A stretch of DNA of 64,000 bases, from assembly GCA_947626145.1 (NCBI GenBank), contig CANQRB010000002.1, positions 256,339 through 320,338 of the forward strand, written 5' to 3'. The notes under the pieces are model-generated. The model made no database searches and was not told the DNA's origin. It was given only the letters and a program-made list of their open reading frames with translations. Both the position numbers and the translations under genes were made by a program. The stretch is from an uncultured Clostridia bacterium. GTDB taxonomy: Bacteria > Bacillota > Clostridia > UMGS1883. How positions within the stretch are numbered: the first letter of the stretch is position 1; each line of letters begins with the position of its first letter. Shown here in pieces: positions 1 to 8,750 of this stretch.

Positions 1-1494
1 GGAGTACCCGGTTCCCTGCCGGTCGAAATGCGGCCCATGGCGGAGAGCATCTGCGCCTCCTTCCAAAACACCGCCAAAAGGCTGGTTGATCTGGGGCTCT
101 CGTATCTGACCCTTGACCGGGCGGCTTCTACCCTGTCCACCGGCGAAAGGCAGCGCACTCAGCTGGCCCGTTCCGTCCGCAACCGTACCACCGGCGTCCT
201 TTATGTGCTGGACGAGCCCTCCATCGGGCTGCATCCGGCGAATTTGGAGGGCCTCACCGGTGTTATGGACGACCTTGTCGCCGACGGAAATTCCGTGGTG
301 CTGGTTGACCACGACGTGAACGTCCTGACCCACGCCGACTGGCTCATCGAGCTGGGACCCGAGGCCGGAGCCGGCGGCGGAACGGTAATCGCTCAGGGGG
401 AAGCCGGCGAACTGGCAGCAGATCCCAAATCAAAAATCGGCCCGTTTTTAAGGCCGGACTCAAGGCCCGTGCTCCGTGAGCGAATAAGGCCCGAAAATCT
501 CTTTGATCTGGGCGAAATAAAGCTTTCCACCGGACAGATACACACCGTAAAGCCCCTGACGGTTTCCTTCCCCAAGGGCAGACTGTCGGTGGTGACGGGA
601 GTTTCGGGCTCGGGAAAGACCACCATGGTTCTGGAAAGTCTCGTCCCCGCCCTGTCTGCCATGACCGCGGGTCAGGCTCTGCCGCCCCATGTGCTTTCTG
701 TTGAGGCCGAGGGTATAAAACAGGTCAAGCTCATCGACGCCACACCCATAGGCATAAATATCCGCTCCACCGTGGCCACCTACGCCGACGTACACGACGA
801 GCTTCGCAAGACCTACGCCAGAACGCCGGCGGCAAAGGCGCGGGGCTTCAAGGCCGGAGATTTTTCCTACAACACCGGCTCCCTGCGCTGCCCGACCTGC
901 GACGGCACCGGCAGCATAAGCCTTGACGTGCAGTTTCTGCCCGATGTGGATATACCGTGCCCCGACTGCGGCGGCCGCCGCTACGGCAGGACGGCCTTTG
1001 AGATCTTCCGGGAGAAAAAGGACGGCACAAGGCTGTCCCTGCCGCAGCTCATGGCCATGAGCGTGGACGAGGCCCTGCCGGTCTGCGCCGATCTGAAAAC
1101 CGTCCGCAGCCGTCTGTCGGTGCTCCGCGACGTGGGGCTGGGTTACCTGACTCTCGGCGAACAGACTCCCGGCCTGTCCGGCGGCGAGGCCCAGCGGCTG
1201 AAGCTGGCAAGCGAGATGGGGCGGGGCCAGAGCGACTCCCTCTTTGTCTTTGACGAGCCGACCATCGGTCTGCACCCGCTGGATGTGGCTTCGCTGATGT
1301 CGGTTTTCCAGACCCTCATCAATCAGGGAGCCACGGTGATAGTCATCGAGCACGACCTTGACGTGATACGCAGCGCCGACTACGTGGTTGACATGGGGCC
1401 GGGAGGCGGCGAGGATGGCGGAAGGATAGTGGCCGCCGGGCCGCCGGAGGAAATAAGGGCCGCAAAGGAAAGCATAACCGGTAAATATCTGTAA
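1..1494 (+). CDS. UvrA-family ABC ATPase, C-terminal part (5' end off window)
   Basis: The frame is open from base 1, so the start lies upstream. The visible part (about 497 codons) has the end of the first ABC domain (signature STGERQR, Walker B VLDEPSIGLHP), then a second complete ABC domain with Walker A GVSGSGKTT near codon 200, signature LSGGEAQR and Walker B FVFDEPTIGLHP. Two CxxC pairs (CPTCDGTG and CPDCGGRR) form the UvrA C-terminal zinc finger. UvrA proteins recognise DNA damage in nucleotide excision repair. The region between the ABC domains is divergent from housekeeping UvrA, so it may be a UvrA paralogue of the drug-resistance type. Housekeeping uvrA cannot be excluded without the N-terminus. 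Confidence 0.88.
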   Translation, partial: GVPGSLPVEMRPMAESICASFQNTAKRLVDLGLSYLTLDRAASTLSTGERQRTQLARSVRNRTTGVLYVLDEPSIGLHPANLEGLTGVMDDLVADGNSVVLVDHDVNVLTHADWLIELGPEAGAGGGTVIAQGEAGELAADPKSKIGPFLRPDSRPVLRERIRPENLFDLGEIKLSTGQIHTVKPLTVSFPKGRLSVVTGVSGSGKTTMVLESLVPALSAMTAGQALPPHVLSVEAEGIKQVKLIDATPIGINIRSTVATYADVHDELRKTYARTPAAKARGFKAGDFSYNTGSLRCPTCDGTGSISLDVQFLPDVDIPCPDCGGRRYGRTAFEIFREKKDGTRLSLPQLMAMSVDEALPVCADLKTVRSRLSVLRDVGLGYLTLGEQTPGLSGGEAQRLKLASEMGRGQSDSLFVFDEPTIGLHPLDVASLMSVFQTLINQGATVIVIEHDLDVIRSADYVVDMGPGGGEDGGRIVAAGPPEEIRAAKESITGKYL

Positions 1495-1564
1495 TTATCT
1501 GCGATTTGGAGCGCGGCGGCCGTCAAAAATCATGCGGGACGGACGGCTTCACAAGCTTAGACGG

Positions 1565-2221
1565 TCACTCGTTTTCCTTCATGCGGCGCAGAACGATCTG
1601 CCGCCGTTCCTCGGCCAGCTCGGGATTTTTGGTGGGGGAGTAGGCTGACGGGGCGTTTGGCACTCCGGCCAGCATGGTACACTGGTACTCGTCCATGTCC
1701 CTGGGTTCCACGCCGAAATATCCCTCCGCCGCGTCGTAAATGCAGTAATAGCCGTCGCCGAAGTAAATGCTGTTGGCGTAAAGCTCCAGAATTTCGTCCT
1801 TGGTATAGTTCTTTTCGATTTCAATGGCGAGGAAGGCCTCGGCAATCTTCTTCACAATGTCACGGTTGTTGATGGAATAGAGGTTTTTCGCCAGCTGCTG
1901 GGTGATGGTGCTGCCGCCCTCGTGCAGCTCCTTGTCCCGCAGGTTGACGTAGACCGCCCGTCCGATGCCGATTATGTCCACGCCCCCGTGCTGATAGAAC
2001 CGCCGGTCCTCCACGGCCACAACGGCCTTGACGTAGGTTTCGGGCAGCTGGTCAAAAAGGGTGTAGTGCTCCTTGTCCCGTACCCGGGCCACCGTCAGGC
2101 TAAGGCTGTTTTCGTCCAGCATGGCCTTGTACTCCCTATAGCCCAGAAAGGCCAGCAATCCTCCGATTAGCAAGGCGAAGATCAGCAGCCAGAGCAGGAG
2201 CCTCCCTATGAATTTGAACAT
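1565..2221 (-). CDS. Monofunctional peptidoglycan glycosyltransferase (GT51)
   Basis: 218 aa. An N-terminal membrane segment (about residues 5-27) is followed by a transglycosylase domain. Visible GT51 motifs are EDRRFYQHGGVD with the catalytic Glu, GGSTITQQLAKN, and the KKIAEAFLAIEIEK helix with the second conserved Glu. The family polymerises lipid II into glycan strands at the outer face of the membrane. There is no transpeptidase domain, and the protein ends about 30 residues after the GT51 core, so this is the stand-alone (MtgA-like) form rather than a class A PBP. It lies 12 bases downstream of the THUMP methyltransferase gene and is probably co-transcribed with it. GGAGG precedes the start. 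Confidence 0.9.
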   Translation of the reverse strand: MFKFIGRLLLWLLIFALLIGGLLAFLGYREYKAMLDENSLSLTVARVRDKEHYTLFDQLPETYVKAVVAVEDRRFYQHGGVDIIGIGRAVYVNLRDKELHEGGSTITQQLAKNLYSINNRDIVKKIAEAFLAIEIEKNYTKDEILELYANSIYFGDGYYCIYDAAEGYFGVEPRDMDEYQCTMLAGVPNAPSAYSPTKNPELAEERRQIVLRRMKENE

Positions 2222-2233
2222 TTGTCACCCTCC

Positions 2234-3358
2234 TTATCCTCTGAAATATTGATAAAGACAGCACTTTAACATTCCGTTGTAGAGCTTGCGGCGCTTGTCC
2301 GCCGGCCGGCCGTAAAATTTCTCGAACTCCTCGTGGCTGGTCAGTATCAGCTTAGCCGCCTCGGTGTAACGGCAGAATTTCCGGCCCATATTGCGGTAAA
2401 GGGTCTCGCAGCTCTTTTTGTCCATGAGCCGCTCGCCGTACGGCGGGTTGCACATCACTATGCCTTTTTCACGGAATTCCTCCGCCTTGGCCATGTCGCA
2501 GACTGTGAACTTTATCCTGTCAGCCACTCCCGCACGGCGGGCGTTGGCCTTTGCGGTCTCCACCGCCTCGGGTTCGATGTCCGAGGCAAAAATGTGGGTC
2601 TCGGCGGCGAGGTTCTGGTTTTCAACGGCCTCCTCCCGGGCGTTGGCCCAGAGGGCTTTATCCATACAGCCCCAGCTTTCCGCCGCAAAGCGGCGCTTGA
2701 GTCCGGGCGCTATGTTAAGGGCGTAGAGCGCCGCCTCGATGGGGATTGTGCCGCTGCCGCAGAAGGGGTCGAGAAAGGGCCTGTCCCCACGCCACCGGCT
2801 GATGTCCACCATGGCGAAGGCCAGAGTTTCCCGCATGGGGGCTTCCACCCCTTCCAGCCGGTAGCCCCGTTTGTACAGCGGTACGCCGCTGGTATCAAGA
2901 TATATGTCGCACCTGTCCTTCAGGATGTTGAAGCGTATGGTAAGCCTGCTGCCGCTCTCCTCAAAGTGTTCAAGGCCGTAGGCTCTCGACAGCCGCCGCA
3001 CGACGGCCTTTTTTATTATGCTCTGACAGGCGGGCACGCTGTGCAGCTGCGAGCGCAGACTGCTGCCCGTCACCGGAAACTGATCACGGACGCCGATAAA
3101 TTCCTCCCACGGCAGGGCGGCCACGCCTTGGAACAGCTCCTCAAAGGTGAGGGCGGTAAAGCTGCCAAGACGTATCAGGACGCGCTCTCCGCAGCGGAGG
3201 TTTACGTTCAGCAGGGCCACGGCTTCCCAGTCGCCTTTGATGATAACCCGCCCGTCGGTGACCTCGCTGACATCGTAGCCCAGAGAGGTCGCCTCGTAGG
3301 ACAGAATTGACTCCGTGCCGAAAAAGGTGGGTATGGCAATATCGAATTTTGCGGGCAT
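2234..3358 (-). CDS. THUMP-domain class I RNA methyltransferase (RlmL/YpsC-like)
   Basis: 374 aa. The N-terminal half (about residues 50-160) fits a THUMP RNA-binding domain. The C-terminal half is a Rossmann methyltransferase with DPFCGSGTIPIEAAL (SAM-binding motif I) and the catalytic CNPPYGERL motif typical of N2-guanine or N6-adenine methylation. Family members such as YpsC and the N-terminal part of E. coli RlmL methylate 23S rRNA, so this is probably an rRNA guanine-N2 methyltransferase. The start is one base from the MATE exporter stop, which implies one transcript with it. Confidence 0.9.
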   Translation of the reverse strand: MPAKFDIAIPTFFGTESILSYEATSLGYDVSEVTDGRVIIKGDWEAVALLNVNLRCGERVLIRLGSFTALTFEELFQGVAALPWEEFIGVRDQFPVTGSSLRSQLHSVPACQSIIKKAVVRRLSRAYGLEHFEESGSRLTIRFNILKDRCDIYLDTSGVPLYKRGYRLEGVEAPMRETLAFAMVDISRWRGDRPFLDPFCGSGTIPIEAALYALNIAPGLKRRFAAESWGCMDKALWANAREEAVENQNLAAETHIFASDIEPEAVETAKANARRAGVADRIKFTVCDMAKAEEFREKGIVMCNPPYGERLMDKKSCETLYRNMGRKFCRYTEAAKLILTSHEEFEKFYGRPADKRRKLYNGMLKCCLYQYFRG

Positions 3359-3359
3359 A

Positions 3360-4706
3360 TCAGTTCACCAGATCCTTCATCCAACTGTCTTTTCGCTGCC
3401 TTATTATGACGGCCCCGCACTTGAAAAGCTCCTCCACATAGCTGGCCGCCAGCACCGCCGGGGCCGGAAGATGCAGTGCAAGTCCGGTTATGATGACCAG
3501 CGGCACGCCTATGAGCCAAACTCCGCCCACGTCGCATATCATGCAGAAAACCGTGTCGCCGCCGCTGCGCATTGTGCCCACTATGGCCGATGTGGAAAAG
3601 GCCTTTAAAAACATAGCGCAGGCGCAGATGCGGAGCATCACGGCGCACATAGTTCGTGTTTCCGGCGTCATTTTGAAGAGCAGGGTCACCGGCGAGGACA
3701 GGAAGAACAGTATAATTCCCGTGGCCAGCCCCTGGGCCGCCGCCATTTTCTGGAAAAAATGGGCCTTTTCAAGAGCCGCGTCCCTCCGTCCGGAGCCTAT
3801 CTCCTTTCCCACTATGACTCCCGCCGCCGTGGCGGTGCCGAAAACGAGGGCAAAAAGCATATTTTCCACTGTGCCGACTATGCTGTGAGCCGCCGCCGGG
3901 CCGCTGCCAAGACGGGCTATGACCGTACTGTAAATCGTTACTCCTATGCCCCAGAGGGATTCGTTGAAGAACACGGGCAGGCTGGTGCGCATATAGCCGG
4001 CGATGAAGCCGCCGGGGAAGTCGAACATTTCCCTCGGCGGGGCGAAGAACAGCCCGCGCCGCCCGCTTATGCCGAAGATCACCACCGCCAGCTCCAGCAG
4101 CCGTGCGGTGACCGTGGCTATGGCCGCGCCCCGAACTCCCAGAGCGGGCAGACCCAGCTTGCCGAAAATCAGCAGGTAGTTGAGTATGCCGTTGGAGGCC
4201 AGCGACACCAGACTGCCGGCGAGGGGCACCTGGGGCCGCTCGATGGCCTTAAGGCCCGTGCCCATGATGATGTTCAGGCCAAAGGGGATATAGCCCAGCA
4301 CGGAAATCCTCAGATAGGCCGTGCCGGAGGGTATGACCTCGACGCTGCGGCCCACTAAAAGGCTCATTATCTGTCGGGAGAACAGCCCCGCCGTCACGGT
4401 GAATATCAGGCCGAAGGTCAGGCTGAGGCTGAGACCCACGGCCATTACCGAGCGTATGCCCCGTTTGTCCTGCTTGCCCCAGAACTGGGAGAAGAACACC
4501 GTGGCTCCGCTGCAAATTCCGAAAACCATAAGGTTGTACACGAAGAAAACCTTGTTGGCCATGGCCACCCCGGCCAGCTCCACCTCTCCAAGGCGGCCTA
4601 TCATCAGGTTGTCCAAAAGGTTCACGCTGCTGGTGATGAGGTTTTGCAGGGTCAGGGGAATGACAAGACGTATGTAATTTTTGAGCATTTCGTTGCTGCC
4701 GGACAT
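3360..4706 (-). CDS. MATE-family multidrug/sodium antiporter
   Basis: 448 aa polytopic membrane protein with the MATE N-terminal pattern PLTLQNLITSSVNLLDNLMIG and a second homologous half beginning about residue 230. MATE proteins export cationic drugs or metabolites in exchange for Na+ or H+; the substrate cannot be read from the sequence. I chose the ATG at 4706 because TAGGAG lies 9 bases upstream; an in-frame start at 4751 would add 15 residues without a ribosome site. A TTGAAA-N17-TATTAT promoter is at 4742-4770. It is the first gene of a three-gene minus-strand unit. Confidence 0.92.
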   Translation of the reverse strand: MSGSNEMLKNYIRLVIPLTLQNLITSSVNLLDNLMIGRLGEVELAGVAMANKVFFVYNLMVFGICSGATVFFSQFWGKQDKRGIRSVMAVGLSLSLTFGLIFTVTAGLFSRQIMSLLVGRSVEVIPSGTAYLRISVLGYIPFGLNIIMGTGLKAIERPQVPLAGSLVSLASNGILNYLLIFGKLGLPALGVRGAAIATVTARLLELAVVIFGISGRRGLFFAPPREMFDFPGGFIAGYMRTSLPVFFNESLWGIGVTIYSTVIARLGSGPAAAHSIVGTVENMLFALVFGTATAAGVIVGKEIGSGRRDAALEKAHFFQKMAAAQGLATGIILFFLSSPVTLLFKMTPETRTMCAVMLRICACAMFLKAFSTSAIVGTMRSGGDTVFCMICDVGGVWLIGVPLVIITGLALHLPAPAVLAASYVEELFKCGAVIIRQRKDSWMKDLVN

Positions 4707-4741
4707 TTTTTCTACTCCTAAACATAAGTAATTCTGAACAT

Positions 4742-4770
4742 ATAATACCATAGATTTCTCTCATTTTCAA
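4742..4770 (-). promoter_or_regulatory. Sigma-A-type promoter for the MATE operon
   Basis: Read on the minus strand: TTGAAA (4765-4770), 17-base spacer, TATTAT (4742-4747), about 36 bases before the chosen ATG. Confidence 0.65.
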
Positions 4771-4854
4771 GCCCATTTTTGAATATAAATGAAATCGTAA
4801 GGATTTTGTAAGGAGCCCTTACGGAAGTGTAATTATGAGGAGTGTGGTGGAAAG

Positions 4855-5061
4855 TTGGAATTGCCCGATGTCCGAAAATACTTGACGGGCTTTTTGTACC
4901 GTACGGCCGTCTGCACCTGCCTGTTTTTGCTGTGCTGGATTGTCGGCGAGCTTTGGCCGGGAGCGTTGGCGGCGTTTAAGAGCAGACTTTTTTACACCGT
5001 GAACTACGGACAGATGGTTAAAGACCTTGAGGACCTGGCAAGGTGCGTGCTGCCGGGGTGA
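4855..5061 (+). CDS. Small single-pass membrane protein, possible minimal SpoIVFA-like partner
   Basis: 68 aa with one hydrophobic segment (about residues 11-33, FLYRTAVCTCLFLLCWIVGE) and a short soluble tail. The only plausible start in frame is TTG at 4855, with GAGGAG about 12 bases upstream. Its stop TGA overlaps a GTG (5058) of the next gene, a SpoIVFB-like protease. SpoIVFA is the usual upstream partner and begins with a similar membrane segment, but it continues into a LytM/M23 domain that is absent here. The SpoIVFA-like role is therefore inferred from position and topology only. Confidence 0.6.
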   Translation: MELPDVRKYLTGFLYRTAVCTCLFLLCWIVGELWPGALAAFKSRLFYTVNYGQMVKDLEDLARCVLPG

Positions 5062-5585
5062 GGGTAAAAATACATCCGACGGCGATTGTACTGGCCGCCT
5101 TTTTTATTTGGAACAAAAGCTTTATCCGGCTTCTGGCGGCGGTGGTTCTCCACGAGCTGGGCCACGCTTTGGCGGCCTTTGCCCTGGGGCGGCGGGGCAT
5201 GGTGCTGACCCTGACGCCCTTGGGCTGTTCTCTGTATGTGGGCGAGCTGTCCGGTCCGGCGGCGGTGGCCGTTTATCTGGCCGGCCCGGCGGTGAGCCTG
5301 CTGCTTGCGCCGGTACTGTCGCCCCAGACCCTTTGGGTGCTGGCCTTTAATCTGCTGCCGGTTCTGCCGCTGGATGGGGGCAGGGTGACGGCGGCAATTT
5401 TCGGAGAGCGGTGCTGCCGCCGTATCGGGGGCTATGCGCTGCTGGCGGCCACGGAGCTCTGCGCTTTGTACGGTGTGCCGCCCGTGGGACTTGTCGTCAT
5501 ACTTTTTCTCCATAACAGGTACCTTGCCTTGGCCGAGTTCATAAAAATTCAGCGGACGGCGGATTTTTTACGGGATTTGTATTGA
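5058..5585 (+). CDS. SpoIVFB-like M50 intramembrane site-2 protease
   Basis: 175 aa from GTG 5058, which overlaps the upstream stop (GTGA coupling) and has AAGGTG 12 bases upstream; GTG 5043 would add five residues. The zinc motif HELGH is at residues 32-36 in the first hydrophobic region, and NLLPVLPLDGGR (98-109, Asp106) gives the third zinc ligand, as in S2P proteases. No PDZ or CBS domain is present, which matches the short SpoIVFB type. In spore formers SpoIVFB cleaves pro-sigma-K in the mother cell; that substrate is inferred here. Confidence 0.85.
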   Translation: MRVKIHPTAIVLAAFFIWNKSFIRLLAAVVLHELGHALAAFALGRRGMVLTLTPLGCSLYVGELSGPAAVAVYLAGPAVSLLLAPVLSPQTLWVLAFNLLPVLPLDGGRVTAAIFGERCCRRIGGYALLAATELCALYGVPPVGLVVILFLHNRYLALAEFIKIQRTADFLRDLY

Positions 5586-5610
5586 AATATTTTGAATTTT
5601 AATGTATAAT
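5582..5610 (+). promoter_or_regulatory. Sigma-A-type promoter for the radical SAM pair
   Basis: TTGAAA (5582-5587), 17-base spacer, TATAAT (5605-5610), 31 bases before the ATG at 5642. The -35 overlaps the stop codon of the SpoIVFB-like gene. Confidence 0.75.
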
Positions 5611-5641
5611 ACTCATATATACTTCCGAACGGAGAATTGAT

Positions 5642-7534
5642 ATGAGCACAGTCAACATTGACAAAATACTTAAGCGCGTCCAGAAGCCTACCCGCTACAG
5701 CGGCGGCGAGCTGAACAGCGTAATGAAGGATCCCGAAGGCGCGGACATTCGCTATGCCTTTGTTTTTCCGGACACTTATGAGGTTGGCATGAGCCATTTG
5801 GGCATGAAAATACTGTATCATGTGCTCAACCTCCGGCCCGACACTTACTGTGAACGGGTCTTTGCGCCGTGGGTCGATATGGAGGAGGAAATGCGAAAGG
5901 AAAATATCCCTCTGTTCTCCATTGAGACCCGCACCCCGGTCAGAGAGTTTGACTTCGTGGGCGTGACTCTGCAATATGAGATGTGCTACACAAATGTTTT
6001 GAATATGCTGGATCTGGCGGGCATTCCCCTGCTGAGTAAGGACAGGGGCGAGGACGCTCCCTTCGTCAACGCCGGCGGACCCTGCGCCTACAATCCCGAG
6101 CCTTTGGCGGAGATATTCGACTTCTTTACCATGGGCGAGGGAGAAGAGGTAATCGGCGAGCTAATGGACGCATATAAAGAATGGAAGGCTGAGGGCGGCA
6201 GGCGTATCGACTACCTGAAAAAAATTGCCAAAATCGAGGGCATATATGTACCCTGCCTTTACGATGTGGAATACAACGGGGACGGCACTCTGAAGTCCAT
6301 GACTCCCAATTGTCCGGAGGCAAAGCCCAGAGTCCGCAAGAGGATAGTTGAGAATTTGGACGAAATCGTCTATCCCGATAAATTTATAGTCCCGTTTATG
6401 GATATAGTTCACGACCGGGTGAGCCTTGAGGTTTTCAGGGGCTGCATAAGAGGATGCCGGTTCTGTCAGGCGGGCATGATCTACCGTCCCATTCGTGAGA
6501 AAAGCCCCGACCGCCTTGTGAAGGACGCGGAATGTCTGCTGTCCTCCACGGGCTACGAGGAGATGAGCCTGTCCAGTCTGTCCACCAGCGACTACACCCG
6601 CTTTGAGGAGCTGGCCGACCGGCTGCTGACCCTGACTGAAAAGGAAAAGGTGAGCCTGTCTCTGCCGTCCCTGAGAGTGGACAATTTCGGCCTGAGCCTG
6701 ATGGAACGGGTACAGAAGGTTCGTAAGAGCGGCCTGACCTTCGCCCCCGAGGCGGGGAGCCAGCGTATGCGGGATGTGATAAACAAGAACGTCACCGAGG
6801 AGGATCTGATGCGCAGCGTTGGTTTGGCCTTCGACGGGGGCTGGCTGACGGTGAAGCTATATTTCATGATTGGCCTGCCCTACGAAACCGACGGGGACAT
6901 CGCCGGTATCGCCCGTCTGGCCGAGAAGGTGGCGGAGCGCTACTATGCCTCGGAAAAGACCAACAAGCGCCGCGCCCCCTCGGTGAACCTGAGCGTGGCG
7001 GGCTTTGTGCCAAAGCCCTTTACCCCCTTCCAGTGGGCGGGACAGAACGACATGGAGACCCTGCGCCGCAAGCAGCAGCTTTTGAAGGGCGAGATAAAGA
7101 ACCGCCATGTGAAGTACAGCTATCACCAGAGCGACGTAAGCGTGCTGGAGGGCATCTTCGCCCGCGGCGACCGAAAGCTGAACGCCGTCCTTGTCAGAGC
7201 CTTTGAGCTGGGCTGCAAGCTTGACGGGTGGAGTGAGTGTTTCGATATGGAAAAGTGGCGCCGGGCCTTTGCGGACTGCGGAGTTGATATGGATTTCTAC
7301 ACCAGAGAGCGGAGCTATGACGAGCTTTTCCCCTGGGACTTTGTGGACATAGGCGTGACGAAGGATTTCATGATGAGGGAAAACGAGCGGGCCAAGGCCG
7401 CCGTCACCACACCGCACTGCCGGCTCAAGTGCTCCGGCTGCGGAGCGGCCTCCCTCTGTGCGGGCGGCAAGTGCAGCGTCTACACGGAGGAGAGCAGTCT
7501 CAAGAAGATCAGGGAGCTGAAAGAGAATGGCTGA
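5642..7534 (+). CDS. TIGR03960-family radical SAM protein with B12-binding-like N-terminus
   Basis: 630 aa. The N-terminal part (to about 150) matches the cobalamin-binding-like region of the TIGR03960 family (VFPDTYEVGMSHLGMKILYH). The radical SAM core carries the cluster motif CIRGCRFC at Cys268, Cys272 and Cys275. A cysteine-rich tail (CRLKCSGCGAASLCAGGKC) may hold a second metal site. The family is widespread in Clostridia next to TIGR03936 proteins, often near RNase E/G and rpmA-rplU; its substrate is not established. The next gene overlaps its end by 8 bases, as expected for this pair. Confidence 0.92.
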   Translation: MSTVNIDKILKRVQKPTRYSGGELNSVMKDPEGADIRYAFVFPDTYEVGMSHLGMKILYHVLNLRPDTYCERVFAPWVDMEEEMRKENIPLFSIETRTPVREFDFVGVTLQYEMCYTNVLNMLDLAGIPLLSKDRGEDAPFVNAGGPCAYNPEPLAEIFDFFTMGEGEEVIGELMDAYKEWKAEGGRRIDYLKKIAKIEGIYVPCLYDVEYNGDGTLKSMTPNCPEAKPRVRKRIVENLDEIVYPDKFIVPFMDIVHDRVSLEVFRGCIRGCRFCQAGMIYRPIREKSPDRLVKDAECLLSSTGYEEMSLSSLSTSDYTRFEELADRLLTLTEKEKVSLSLPSLRVDNFGLSLMERVQKVRKSGLTFAPEAGSQRMRDVINKNVTEEDLMRSVGLAFDGGWLTVKLYFMIGLPYETDGDIAGIARLAEKVAERYYASEKTNKRRAPSVNLSVAGFVPKPFTPFQWAGQNDMETLRRKQQLLKGEIKNRHVKYSYHQSDVSVLEGIFARGDRKLNAVLVRAFELGCKLDGWSECFDMEKWRRAFADCGVDMDFYTRERSYDELFPWDFVDIGVTKDFMMRENERAKAAVTTPHCRLKCSGCGAASLCAGGKCSVYTEESSLKKIRELKENG

Positions 7535-8174
7535 AGAAAAAATACTGTATGACTACTATTTGATATACGAAAAAACCGACAACGCGAAATATATTTCCCA
7601 TCTGGACTTTGTGCGGACATACAACCGTACCATGCGCAGGGCCGGACTGCCGGTGGCTTTTTCCGAGGGCTTCAACCCCCATCCCCAGCTGAGCTTTGCC
7701 CTTCCCCTGTCCGTGGGATATACCAGCGAGTGCGAGCTTTTGGAGCTTAAGCTCACCGAGGAGCTGCCCGAGGCGGAAATAAGGGACAGGCTTAACGCCG
7801 TCATTCCCGACGGAATAAAAATCCTTGAGGCCCATAAGGGCCGGAGCCGAATGAAAAAGCTCCGCTATGCCAGATATATTGTGACGCCGGAAATTATGCC
7901 CGGGAGCGTTGACGGCTTTTTGAACATGAATGAAATTATCATTGACAAAAAAACAAAAAGCGGGATAAAGGACACGGATATCCGCCCCGACATCAGGGAG
8001 ATAGCGCTTTCGGACGGCAAAATGGAAATGATCCTCTGCGCCGGCAGCGACAGAAATCTTAAGCCCGACGTTGTGGTCAGGGCCATGAACAGGTATATTT
8101 CCGGCTATGACAGCGGAGACTGTGAGTATCATCGGGCGGCGGTCTACGATGACGAAATGAAGATTATAAACTGA
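7527..8174 (+). CDS. TIGR03936-family (DUF2344) radical-SAM-associated protein
   Basis: 215 aa. The start KTDNAKYISHLDFVRTYNRT and the following RRAGLPVAFSEGFNPHPQLS are the recognisable DUF2344/TIGR03936 motifs. It lacks a cluster-binding cysteine triad, so it is a partner of the radical SAM enzyme rather than a second catalyst. It overlaps the upstream gene by 8 bases and must share its transcript. The function is unknown; the constant pairing suggests that it presents a substrate, possibly RNA or protein. Confidence 0.9.
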   Translation: MAEEKILYDYYLIYEKTDNAKYISHLDFVRTYNRTMRRAGLPVAFSEGFNPHPQLSFALPLSVGYTSECELLELKLTEELPEAEIRDRLNAVIPDGIKILEAHKGRSRMKKLRYARYIVTPEIMPGSVDGFLNMNEIIIDKKTKSGIKDTDIRPDIREIALSDGKMEMILCAGSDRNLKPDVVVRAMNRYISGYDSGDCEYHRAAVYDDEMKIIN

Positions 8175-8197
8175 GGCTGACAAAGCGAGGCGATAGC

Positions 8198-8746
8198 ATG
8201 GGCTCCTTTTGGGGACACCTTTCCACGATAACCCGGCACAAGCTGCTGGTAATGAAATACTGCTTCCGCATGGGGCTTTATTGGCGGGGACTGATGCACG
8301 ACCTGTCCAAGTATTCTCCCACGGAGTTCTGGATGGGGGTCAGGTACTATCAGGGCAACCAGAGCCCCAACAATGCTGAACGGCGGGATAAGGGCTACAG
8401 CGCGGCCTGGCTCCATCACAAGGGACGCAACCGTCACCATATCGAATATTGGAATGATTACGCCGACGGACCGGAGAAAAAGGTGGTGCCGGTGGAGATG
8501 CCCAGGGTTTTTGTTGCGGAAATGCTTTGCGACCGAATTGCCGCCAGCCGCGTCTATAAAAAGGATGACTATACCGATGCCTCGCCCTACGAATATTATA
8601 TGCGCTCCAAAGAACGGGGCATAATTCACCCCGCCACCCACGAGCTGCTGATGAAGCTGCTCATAATGCTTCGGGACGAAGGCGAGGACGCAACCATAGA
8701 ATACGTAAAGAAGGATTTGTTAAAAAAGGACAAAAAACGGAGGTAA
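8198..8746 (+). CDS. DUF5662-family protein
   Basis: 182 aa soluble protein, rich in His, Tyr and Trp. It has several histidine/acidic clusters (RHKLLVMKYCFRMGLYWRG, LMHDLSKYSPTEF, WLHHKGRNRHHIEYW) that look like a helical metal-binding, HD-like arrangement. This is the DUF5662 family; no reaction is known to me. It sits 23 bases after the radical SAM-associated gene and 4 bases before the SLH-M13 gene, in the same orientation, and may share their transcript. The metal-binding idea is inference from the residue pattern. Confidence 0.75.
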   Translation: MGSFWGHLSTITRHKLLVMKYCFRMGLYWRGLMHDLSKYSPTEFWMGVRYYQGNQSPNNAERRDKGYSAAWLHHKGRNRHHIEYWNDYADGPEKKVVPVEMPRVFVAEMLCDRIAASRVYKKDDYTDASPYEYYMRSKERGIIHPATHELLMKLLIMLRDEGEDATIEYVKKDLLKKDKKRR

Positions 8747-8750
8747 AGCG

